Below, in pieces: positions 21,060 to 29,339 of a stretch of DNA of 30,000 nt. The position numbers and the translations under genes are program-made. The DNA is taken from contig JABUQX010078246.1 of assembly GCA_015478945.1 (NCBI GenBank), positions 1 to 30,000 of the forward strand. Reading direction: 5' to 3'. Below the pieces are notes generated by a model, which saw only the letters and a list, made by a program, of their open reading frames with translations, did no database searches and was not told the DNA's origin. Within the stretch, counting starts at the first letter, position 1. Every line of letters starts with the position of its first letter. This DNA comes from Trachelipus rathkii. Taxonomy: Eukaryota > Arthropoda > Malacostraca > Isopoda > Trachelipodidae.

Positions 21060-22000
21060 GGGTCAAACTGTAAGTGTACTTATGGGTGAAAGTTGTAAGT
21101 GTCTATGGGTTAGTGCATGTGTGTATAAATGACATAGTGACATGTGTGTATAAGTGTCATGGTGTACTGTGTGTAAGTAAATCTGTGTGTGAGTGTAAGT
21201 AAATCTGTGTGTGTAAGTAATCTGTGTGGCGTGTGTGTATGTGGGTTGTGTGTGTAAGTAAAGCTGTGTGCGTGTATAAATCTGTGTGTGAGTGTAGTAA
21301 ATCTGTGTGTGTTGTGTGTAATAAAATCTGGGTGAGTGTAAAGTAATCTGTTGTGTGAGTACGTAAATTCTGGTGTGAGTGTAAGTAAATCTGTGTGAAG
21401 GTAAGTAATCTGGGTGTGAGTAAGTAAATCTGTGTGTGATAAGTAAATCTGTGGAGTAATGTAAAATCTGTGTGTGGAGTAATAAAATCTGTGTGAGTGT
21501 CAGTAAGCGGTTGTAAGTAAATCTGTGTGTGTAAGTCAATCTGTGTTTGTACGTGTGTTTGTTTAAGTGTTTGTGTATTTGTAGTGTAGTGGTTATAAGT
21601 GCTAGTGTTAGGTAAGTGTCATAGTGGAATGTTGTGTATAAGTGTCATAGTGTAAAAGTGATTATGGCTGTGATTTACTGATCTAAGGTATGTAAAAATG
21701 TAAGTTTTTGTTGTGTGTGGTGTAAGTAAATCTGTGTGTGTCAAGGCCGCTGTGTGAGTGTAGTAAATCTGTGTGTGTGTGTAAGTAAACTGGGCCGTAG
21801 AATAAAATCTGTGTGAGTGATTAAGTAAATCTGTTTGTGAGTGTAACTAAAACTGTGTGTGAGTAAGTAAATCCTGTGTGAGTGTAAGTAAATCCTGTGT
21901 GTGTGTGTTGTAAGTAATTGATCTGTGTGGTGTGTGTGTGTGTGTAAGTAGTCTGTGTGTGTGTTGTGGTGTGTGTGTAAGTAAATCTGTGGTATACCTC
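21060..22000 (-). repeat. GT-type minisatellite, right outer array
   Basis: About 940 bases of degenerate gtgtgtaagtaaatctg units on the plus strand, with two sub-arrays of the variant gtgtgtataagtgtcatagtg (about 21090-21165 and 21540-21660). These match the variant sub-arrays of the left arm in inverse. By eye about twenty units contain an exact GTAAGT. Open frames across it are low-complexity. Confidence 0.9.
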
Positions 22001-22138
22001 ATATATTGTACATTTGTTTGCGTCTATGTTAATATATATCTAAAACATAGATTATTTTATTAATAAATATAAATCACTTTAAAATAATAATATATATAAT
22101 AATTAATATATATAATATAATAAAAAATATTTATATAA
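22001..22138. repeat. TA-rich border of right arm
   Basis: AT-rich sequence with interrupted TA runs separating the right arm from the next element. It mirrors the TA tract outside the left arm. Confidence 0.65.
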
Positions 22139-22632
22139 CACTGGCGGCCGTCTTATGGGGCTCCGGGGCTGGAGCCCTCCAAATTAAAAGTGCCAGGCGT
22201 AGAATGTTGATTGAATACTTTTGCAAAGAAAAGTAAAACAATTGTAAAAATTTTAATACAAAAAATATGGTAATTTTTTGCAAGCTCTTCCAAAGAAATA
22301 TTTTGCAACAGCAAATGTGTGTACGACATTTTTTTTTTATATCTAAATAAAAAAACTGTTTTAAAAAAAAAGCCCAGAAAAAACCAACTTATTATCTTTA
22401 AAAAATGAGACAAACATGGCAAACAAAAAGCGATGCAATTTCCTATAATAATTAGCATGTCCATTGGGCCTTTTGAATTTATAAGCAACTTTGAGTTAAC
22501 CATAAAAACTGTACCCAAGTTCAGATCGATTCTGCTAGTTTGTCTTTAAGTCTGTCAGTATATAAGACATATTACTATATAATTATATTATATATAAATA
22601 TATATATATATAATAATATATATAATAATAAT

Positions 22633-22679
<47 letters not shown>

Positions 22680-23216
22680 TTTATATAGCAAGAAAGCATA
22701 TATAAAGACAAATAAAAATCAGTTTCTATACTTGGTGCAGGTGGACGTCTTTTTTTTTTTTTTTTTTTGGGAGTGTTGAAAATTAATTTGTATATATAAA
22801 ATAAATTATTATTTATAGAAAAAAATAATTAATTTTATATGAATGGCTGATGATATGATGATATGCATGTATTTAATTTAAATGTGAAGCCCCAATATTA
22901 TTTAAATTGCGGTATTGTTAAATTATTAGTTAACATTGAAAAGAATAAGTTTTATTTCTACTTTTGCCTCTGAAACCTTCAAAAAGGGTATCCCTTCACT
23001 ATAGGCGATTTCGATTTCGAACCAACAAAAATTTGATTGACAATGATGTTAATATATATATATTTATATTATAATAAATTTAATATAATTATATAGTATA
23101 TATATAAAATATATATATATATATATATTAAATATATATAATATATATAATAATATATATATAATAATAAGTAACTTGCCAGCCCTCCATCCCAAGTTTT
23201 CACGAGCCGCCACTGT
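22139..23216. mobile_element. Probable non-autonomous DNA transposon with inverted ends
   Basis: The left end reads cactggcggccgtc and carries ggctggagccctcc at 22170-22183. The reverse complement of the right end (about 23177-23216) reads cagtggcggctcgtg with a corresponding ggatggagggctgg word. Both ends abut TA-rich DNA. The ends are similar over about 40 bp but not identical. Inside there is no recognisable transposase: the 121-codon minus frame at 22153-22518 is hydrophobic, low-complexity and unassigned. Internal TA tracts occur at 22560-22680 and 23048-23165, and a T20 run at 22750-22769. A pair of unrelated, oppositely oriented fragments is the alternative. Superfamily not assigned. 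Confidence 0.45.
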
Positions 23217-23330
23217 ATATTATATATACTATATATATATATATATATAGATAAATATACTATATATAATATATATATATATTATATATATATATATATA
23301 AATATATAATAGTATATATTTTTAGATGGG
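23217..23330. repeat. (TA)n tract
   Basis: Imperfect TA microsatellite directly outside the right end of the preceding element, extending to about 23320. Confidence 0.8.
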
Positions 23331-23499
23331 CATGTTTGGGTCGTAAAAAAAGCACTTCCAAACAATTGAATGTGCTTTCTTCTCAATGTTGTAGAGACAA
23401 AATAATTATATACGCATTGTAATTGTAATTTATTTAATAAAATAATATATAAGATAAAATAAAAATTTTCTTATATATTATTAATTAATATTATTTAAA
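23331..23499. other. Short AT-rich spacer, no gene
   Basis: Unique AT-rich sequence without coding or RNA signature. Confidence 0.5.
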
Positions 23500-23690
23500 G
23501 TCGGTATAACACATTTGGAGCAATGATGCGCACGCAGGCAAATCTCTCTCCTCTACTCTCTCTCTCCTATATATATATAATAAAATATATATAAATATAT
23601 ATATATAATATATATATATATTATATAATTATTATTATATATATATAAATAATAATATATATATATAATTAATTAGTAATAGCGACTAAG
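23500..23690. repeat. (CT)n-(TA)n tailed module, copy 1
   Basis: Order: cggtataaca, a short GC-richer head (gatgcgcacgcaggcaaat), (CT)n at 23543-23570, then (TA)n. Copy 2 at 23845-24020 has the same order. The head looks like a truncated form of the longer head in copy 2. Confidence 0.55.
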
Positions 23691-23844
23691 TCAAATTGAA
23701 GATTGCAGGAAGCATTTTGGTTAGTGGTTCACGTGCCATAAATAATATGATCAACACGTGATTATTTCTATTATTTATATTATTATTATTATTATTATTA
23801 TTATATTATATATATATTTATTATAATATTATATTATTAATTCG
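23691..23844. other. Spacer between modules, ending in (TTA)n
   Basis: Contains gtggttcacgtgccata and an atcaacacgtgat dyad, then a (TTA)n microsatellite from about 23770. No gene. Confidence 0.5.
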
Positions 23845-24020
23845 GTATTAACAGTGGCTCATGAGTAGCAAGGCTGTCGAAATGCTGCGCCACCGCCGAA
23901 CAAAATCTCTCTCTCTCTCTCTCCTCTCCTCTTATATATAGATAATATTATATAATAAATATATATATATATATATATATATTATATAATTATATATATA
24001 TATATATATCAGATATATAT
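23845..24020 (-). repeat. (CT)n-(TA)n tailed module, copy 2, possible SINE head
   Basis: cggtattaac, a head with gctgcgccaccgccg, (CT)n at 23910-23930 and a (TA)n tract. On the minus strand the head reads ggcggtggcgcagcatttcg, whose tggcgcag is like a tRNA A box, but no B box is visible. It is therefore either a truncated tRNA-related SINE or an unrelated dispersed repeat. Confidence 0.4.
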
Positions 24021-24329
24021 AACGTTGAGAAAAATATATAAATAATCATTAATTATTATTATATATATATTATTATATATATCTATTATATAATTATTAT
24101 ATAATACCTATTTTCTTATTTTATTTTTTATTTATTTTATTTTATTTTATTATTATTTTATTTTATTTATTTTATTTTTTTATATATTATTATTAGTTTA
24201 TTACTATATTATTATTCATATTATATTATTTATTATTATATTATATTATTATATATTATTGTTAGTATTATTATATTTTATTTATTATTATTATTATTAT
24301 AATTATTCATTATATATTATTATTAGGCT
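24021..24329. repeat. AT microsatellite complex: (TA)n, (TTTTA)n, (TTA)n
   Basis: Successive imperfect arrays: TA, then pentanucleotide ttta(t) repeats at about 24112-24180, then ttatta-type repeats to 24325. No coding content. Confidence 0.8.
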
Positions 24330-24369
24330 TCCAAGGCACGCTAAATGACGATTTCAAAATATCTCATTA

Positions 24370-24450
24370 CCAGATCTCACGTTTAGGTCTGTGGACTAAA
24401 GGTCATAAATCCCGAGTGGTGGGTATTCGTATCCTTTCGCTGGCCGTAAT
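24370..24450 (+). other. tRNA-like fragment, possible SINE remnant
   Basis: Plus strand carries tggactaaaggtc followed, after a gagtggt segment, by gggtattcgtatcc. The latter resembles a tRNA B box (ggttcgaatcc type) and the former an anticodon arm. A clear A box and a paired acceptor stem are missing, so a working tRNA is unlikely. Confidence 0.25.
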
Positions 24451-24867
24451 ATTTGTATTTATGAATGTTAGAACGCCAAGCGGTGAATACGAAAGTGCTG
24501 TGGTGTAAGGAAGTTAAGAACAGAATGAAATAGGGACTGCGGAAAATTCGGAGTGTGTTGTGTGGTGTTTTGTGCAGCTGTCGCGGGACGTAATGGGGAC
24601 GGTAACAAGAGGATGTGACACAAGGCGTGCGGATGAGAACCTACGGCTCAGGATGGAAAACGCGCCGGAAAACGCGGCGGCGGAAAAACGCGGCGGCTTG
24701 CGGTCGCACCTCGGGTGCTGCGGGTTCCGAAACACTAAGGGAAGACATCAAAAAAGCTAAGCCCCTAAAGAAGATCAAATTACGTGGCAAAAATGGACCC
24801 ATACCGAAAAATTCGGGCATACGTACAATCGGTTGCTAAACGCACGTTGCCGCCCTTCTTAGAAAAC
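24451..24867. repeat. GC-rich block related to the arm blocks, with short repeats
   Basis: GC-rich from about 24580 to 24740, with cggaaaacgcggcgg-type units repeated two to three times at 24660-24700. The 3' part (ggcggcttgcggtcgcacct ... ttcc ... aagggaagacatcaa) parallels the end of the right-arm GC block. Overlapping open frames on both strands (24514-24839) reflect low stop density in GC-rich DNA, not a gene. Confidence 0.45.
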
Positions 24868-24990
24868 AGCGGCGCCAAAAATAGGTTGCCAAAAATTAGG
24901 GTCTGCAAAAATTAGGTTCTCAAAAAGTCAAGGCCCAGAAAAGAGGTGGTCAAGTGTAAAAAATTCGGCTCAAAAAGGTCTCAGGTAGGT
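24868..24990 (+). repeat. Minisatellite, ~17-bp units (gccaaaaattaggtt)
   Basis: Three clear units (gccaaaaataggtt, gccaaaaattagggt, gcaaaaattaggtt) followed by drifting units to about 24990. Related words (cgaaaaattcggg) begin near 24806. Confidence 0.6.
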
Positions 24991-25029
24991 ACCTGCACGG
25001 GTATAAAATATACCGTGCTGCAATATTCC

Positions 25030-25421
25030 GCCTCCTACTACTGACCTATCTTGAATATGTCTCCCCAGCCGTTTGTCGTAGAGATTTCTGTAGGGATCGG
25101 ATGAGGGTTTCCTGTACTGCTCTTCCTTTGCAGGGTTGGGGGATGTCCGTGGTCGTCCAGAACGTTTCTTGTTGACGTTGAAATGGTTCCATCAGCTTCA
25201 AATTTCTCTCTGATCCGGGCAATTGTCCGGTGCGTTGGTGGTGGTTTTTTATCGAACTCCCTCTGAACCCAGCTTCGCACTTCCATGTCGTTCTGGTGAT
25301 CCAATAGAATTTAAGGACAAACTTTCTCTCTTCAATAGCTAAATTGATCTTGCCATTACTGTTAACAGTAGTTTACACCGTAATACACGATATCAGCACT
25401 ATTAGGTTTTACCGGAACACC
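25030..25421 (-). pseudogene. Tc1/mariner transposase, N-terminal fragment with element 5' end
   Basis: The intact protein would bind element ends and cut and paste them at TA sites. The minus-strand frame opens with an ATG at 25353-25355 (MARSI), then a stop or frameshift, then LAIEERKF-type sequence, NDMEVRSWVQREFDKKPPP and THRTIARIREKFEADGTIS, the helix-turn-helix DNA-binding region of this superfamily. The SGRPRT-type linker after it is frame-broken, and homology ends near 25040. Upstream, ggtgttccggtaaaacc at about 25405-25421 is the likely inverted terminal end, directly next to a TA tract. Only the DNA-binding part is present. Confidence 0.75.
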
Positions 25422-25547
25422 TTAATATATATATAGTATAATTAGTAATACATATATTATATATATATATACTAATATATAATATATTATATATAGATAT
25501 AATATATAAGTAATATATTATATGAATTTATATATAATATAATATAT
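25422..25547. repeat. (TA)n tract between two transposon ends
   Basis: About 125 bases of imperfect TA repeat. It is bounded on the left by the 5' end of the N-terminal mariner fragment (ggttttaccggaacacc) and on the right by gggtttcagaattgc, the likely 3' end of the other fragment. Confidence 0.75.
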
Positions 25548-26410
25548 AGGGTTTCAGAATTGCACGGCATATTAACCGTATGGTTCCCAACGATATAAAC
25601 AATTTTGGGTATATAAACATACAGCAGAAAACTGTTAACTGGTGGATATTGTCTATGTTATTTATTTTCATATAACATCAATTTCGAGTAACTGTTCAGA
25701 ATGCCTTCATCTTCCGATGCAGCATCTGCACGACGTATCATGCCTCTCGGCACGTCCGAAGTATCAGGACGACAGCGTGATAGTTTGCTGCCGCATCCAC
25801 GATCTCGAGTTTGTAGCTCTTCTTGCTTCAAACAGACTTAGAATAAACCATAGACTTCATCCAGCCCATAGAAGTAATTCAGTTAAATCAGGGGATCGCG
25901 GTGGCCATTTCACAGGACCGTTGTGCCCTACCCATCGGTGATAGGTTGTGTTTAAATAATTTCTGACAATATGCGAATAGTGAACCGGTGCACCGTCATT
26001 CATAAACCACATCCCCTGCCTATGGCCAATTCGAATATCTGCTTAGATGCCAGGTGAAGCCGCAATAAATTGCGGTAAGTGATAACCCCTTGAAAAGCCT
26101 AGGCTTTGGCAAAAAAGAAGGGACCGACTAAATTGTCGCCTTAGAAGACCACACCAGACATTTAACGAAAGGTATTGGTAAGGTGTAGTGCTGCGTATAA
26201 GATTTTTCAAATATCCAGGTATGGTATTTCAATAATTAGTAATCCCCATCCTTGTAAAGCAAGATCATCGTAAAACCAGCATCCGGCTCAGAAGTTAACG
26301 GATCTCGTGTGCCTTTTTCGAATTAAACCACTGGAGAATGTTGCGCTGTCATTAATCATGTGCATGCAGTCTTGCACAGGGTTAACGTGAAATGGTACAG
26401 TGTTGGAAAA
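25548..26410 (-). pseudogene. Tc1/mariner transposase, C-terminal catalytic fragment
   Basis: On the minus strand: PFHVNPVQD near 26385-26360, then SATFSSGLIRKR (expected site of the first catalytic Asp), GDNLVGPFFFAKA near 26115, GMWFMNDGAPVHYSHIVRNY (second Asp, in NDGAP) near 25990, RWVGHNGPVKWPPRSPDLT near 25900, then MKSMVYSKSV. The frame ends HSEQLLEIDVI with a stop at 25668-25670. The segment after PDLT, where the third acidic residue should lie, is broken (ELLLWAG). Several stops and frameshifts are present. The probable element 3' end is at 25548. The N-terminal third is missing upstream, so this is not one gene with the neighbouring fragment in its present order. Confidence 0.8.
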
Positions 26411-26720
26411 TAAATACTAAAGAGCAAATAAATTAGAGAGCACTTAAAATAATGTAGAGTTAAATTCACATATGAATATTCATGATAAAATATTATCAGG
26501 ATATTTAATTATTATACGAAAAACAAATGTATAGATTCTTCCAATTGCAGAAGTCGAAGCACAACCTTTTTTATATATTTTCAAGCGTAGAACGATGTTG
26601 GGGCAAAATTTGAATGTGAAATCACGTAAGACTTTGATAATCTGCAACAAGTTTCAAACTATAATTTAAACATCAGAACATATTTCGATAATATATAACA
26701 AATAAATGTATTGAATATTA
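26411..26720. other. AT-rich DNA, no gene
   Basis: No coding or RNA signature recognised. The missing N-terminal part of the transposase was looked for here on the minus strand and not seen. Confidence 0.5.
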
Positions 26721-26830
26721 AATAATAAAAAAAAATAATAATAATAATAATAATATATAAATAATAATAATATATAATAATAAATAAAATAATAATCAAT
26801 AATAAATTAATAATAATAATAATAAATACT
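26721..26830 (+). repeat. (AAT)n microsatellite
   Basis: Long runs of aat/ata trinucleotides with interruptions, about 110 bases. Confidence 0.85.
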
Positions 26831-27734
26831 AAAAATTACGAGCCTTTCTTAAGCACTTTCAATAATTACAATAAATAATAAAATATTATATATGCAATTT
26901 AGGATTTATCTTGATAAATTTAAATGATTAAATTAAAATAAAACCCCAGAGACTAAAAAAAGAGAAGGAAGAAAGACAACGAACCTTTTCGCAATTTTGA
27001 AGAATTCTTGTACGAATTAGAAATTGGTTCTTTTCTAAGGTGTGCGAAAGGAGTTTAAATCTTCACCTCCTTTATAGAATCTTAGTCTTGGTGTATTCTG
27101 AAACCGTCAACAATAACCTTCATCTGCATTGCCACACTTGATATATATCGATATCACCAAATGGTTATGAAAAGGAAGATATAAGGATTAATAATCTTAA
27201 TTTGATACACACTTTCAATTTAAATTGTGAAGTACGCCCAATTGGATTATGTAGCTATATAAAAGCTACTACTAGATTCCAATGCTGATGTTATATGGGT
27301 TGAAAAAGGTCCAACTTAAGATTAACTTTTCCTAAAGCAAAGCATCGTGAATTTTAGGCAGCGAAATTGCACGTTTTTATTACGAAATATAAAAAAAGAG
27401 AGTAAGAAATTTCCTACTACTTCGATTGCAGTCCCCCCCCTCCATATCTTGGTGAAATTTTATAGCGATATATTTCTAAAATAATATATTCATTATTGCA
27501 TTTTTCAATGAAAAGTAAAAAAAGGTTGGGGGAAAGGAAAGAAACATCAGAAACACCACTACTATATAATACTACGTATTATGGTAGTTATAATTAAAAG
27601 TATTAAAAAACTAAATAATTAATAATATTTGATAAATTATTAAAATAATATCATAAAACTTGCTGATGCCTAGACCTAATATATTTTATTCTAACTTTTG
27701 ACATATCTAATTCTTTTAGTTATAATTATTTCTG
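26831..27734. other. AT-rich DNA, no gene
   Basis: Unique AT-rich sequence with a C8 run at 27433-27440 and a purine stretch at 26957-26979. No recognisable ORF, RNA gene or repeat family. Confidence 0.5.
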
Positions 27735-27855
27735 TTATTAAAAATATGCAGTCACGAGAAGAACTTACTCTCATGAGCAGCGGATTCGAACACTCGAAAT
27801 CTCGCGTTGTCTCGAATTAACATATACTCCGGGCGACTTTTCCACTAACCAATTC
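27735..27855 (-). repeat. tRNA-derived SINE head
   Basis: The minus strand reads ggttagtggaaaagtcgccc, containing an A-box-like tagtggaaaagtcg, and about 50 bases later gtgttcgaatccgc, a near-consensus B box at about 27785-27798. This spacing is that of a RNA polymerase III internal promoter. It is followed by gctcatgagagtaagttctt then ctcgtgactgca, the body of a SINE and not a tRNA 3' end. No intact cloverleaf was drawn, so an active tRNA is unlikely. The 3' boundary is not clear. Confidence 0.55.
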
Positions 27856-28031
27856 AATGATTACTTTATGAACGACGAAGGAAAACAGAGATGTAGGTCA
27901 CGAGAGATAGAATAAAATACGGAAAGAGGAATCTTTCTAGAATAAGGCAAGTGCTCAGGAACTGACCACTCGCATACTACTCTACTAACGGGGTTCGCTT
28001 GCACATGACTTCTGTTTATATATAGTAATCT
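27856..28031. other. Unique spacer, no gene
   Basis: Moderate-GC unique sequence between the SINE head and the small ORF. Nothing recognised. Confidence 0.4.
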
Positions 28032-28184
28032 TCAGACTTGGCCGTGATGCGTAATTTCTTCCCGAAGCCTCACGTAAGCTCGGAAAGATTCGGCGTCGTC
28101 AGGTACAGTTATTCTAGATTTTATACTGGCCTTGAGACCATGAATCTGCGCCATATTAACACGACCTGCGTATGAGTTAATGAA
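28032..28184 (-). CDS. Candidate small exon or short ORF, unrecognised
   Basis: A minus-strand ATG at 28152-28154 opens a 40-residue frame ending in TGA at 28032-28034. It starts MAQIHGLKASIKSRITVPDD and ends EEITHHGQV. The same frame is open upstream to 28223, and an acceptor-like caaatttttcag abuts 28184 in phase, adding FINSYAGRVN before the Met. The sequence is clearly more GC-rich than its flanks, has balanced codons, and gives a plausible soluble peptide with no low-complexity bias. A donor-like TAC|GTGAGG exists inside, but also the natural stop, so it could be a terminal exon. I do not recognise the family. An old repeat fragment is the alternative. Confidence 0.3.
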   Translation of the reverse strand, partial: FINSYAGRVNMAQIHGLKASIKSRITVPDDAESFRAYVRLREEITHHGQV

Positions 28185-28224
28185 CTGAAAAATTTGCGTA
28201 TATAACTGCTTAACAACCCTTCCT

Positions 28225-28510
28225 CACTCCTGAAAAGGGTTTTCTAAAGGTATAATATATACTATATAAATAATGGATATAAATACTTTATAAGTTGTAA
28301 ATATATTATATATAAATATAGTACTAGTATCGATTTGTTAATTTTACTTTTGGTAGTAGTAGGCGTATATATTATATATATAGATTATTTATATATATAT
28401 ATATATATATATAATATTATTAATGTAGTGTGTATATATATTATATAGTATATATATATATATATTAGTTATAGATTACGTGTTATACTTATTATATAGA
28501 GTTATATAGG
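28225..28510. repeat. TA-rich tracts
   Basis: Interrupted (TA)n runs, longest at about 28389-28412 and 28450-28465. Confidence 0.75.
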
Positions 28511-29090
28511 TGGTCTTAAATATTTATTACATAAGGAATAACAATTTCTTCGTGAATATGTATTTTTCATAGCCGTTAGTGAGGATTAATTACTAATATA
28601 TCTTGTTTAAAAATAATACTGTATTTATTCTCCTCATGTCCTATGTTCCATATAAATCGAGATTTTATACAAAGAGGCTATTCACTGAAATTATACAGCA
28701 ATGTGCTCATATGATTTTATTAAACGTAATAATGGATAATACTTGATAGGCGGTAGGTGTAATGATAGATTAGAGATGACTATTGATTGCAATTGAATTT
28801 TAATAAAAAAATAAAAGAATTAAGAAAAGTTTTAATGATATTTTATCTTTTTATGTAGTGGTTCATACAAACGAACTACTGAATATGTTAAATTTAAGAT
28901 AGATAAAATTAATACGTCAACAATATATATTTATTAACACAAAGCAGATAGTCAATAAAGTAAGATTGCGCATGGACGGATGTGGAAAGAGGGCTGTTTG
29001 TGGTGTTTTGCTATACTATTTTATTAATTCATTGCCTTAGGGTCTAGTACATATTTTTAAAGTCAAACAAACAAGGTAAAAACAAAATGT
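28511..29090. other. AT-rich DNA, no gene
   Basis: No coding frame, RNA gene or repeat family recognised on either strand. Confidence 0.5.
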
Positions 29091-29220
29091 TTCTAATAAA
29101 TTTTAAAATATTTAAAAATAAAAATAAAACCAAAAAAAAAAATAAAATTATATTATATATCATAAAAGTTTAAAAAAAATAAAAAACTTATAACAAAATA
29201 AAAATAAAAAAATATTAAGT
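29091..29220 (+). repeat. A-rich low-complexity tract
   Basis: Runs such as aaaataaaaataaaacc and (aaaat)n on the plus strand. No parent element assigned. Confidence 0.7.
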
Positions 29221-29339
29221 TAATTATAATTTCACAGCAAAAGAAATAATATTAGTTTACGTCATGACATGACGATTGAGGATACAGTGATCATCTATGT
29301 ATCAATTTTTATTAAGATAAATTCATTTCATAAAAAGGA

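Larger units (their letters stand above)
18800..22000 (-). repeat. Right arm of the giant inverted repeat
   Basis: Read on the minus strand, this segment repeats the left arm in order from 22000 inward. It lacks the LINE and has one more ~135-bp unit. The outer boundary lies where cacagatttacttacac units stop, next to TA-rich DNA. No transposase, helicase or polymerase gene was seen in the arm. Confidence 0.8.

Noticed and set aside
21063..21539. 158-codon minus-strand frame
   Set aside because: Entirely within the 18-bp minisatellite; the translation is a repeated Thr-His-Thr/Phe-Thr-Tyr pattern produced by the repeat.
22153..22518. 121-codon minus-strand frame as a membrane protein gene
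   Set aside because: Hydrophobic Phe/Ile/Leu-rich translation of AT-rich DNA; its C-terminus is just the inverted end of the element, and no conserved motif is visible.
24514..24839. Three overlapping frames on both strands
   Set aside because: All overlap in a GC-rich block with internal short repeats, where stops are rare; none shows a domain.
25642..25941. 99-codon plus-strand frame
   Set aside because: Antisense shadow of the minus-strand transposase, where RWVGHNGP and WPPRSPDLT are recognised.
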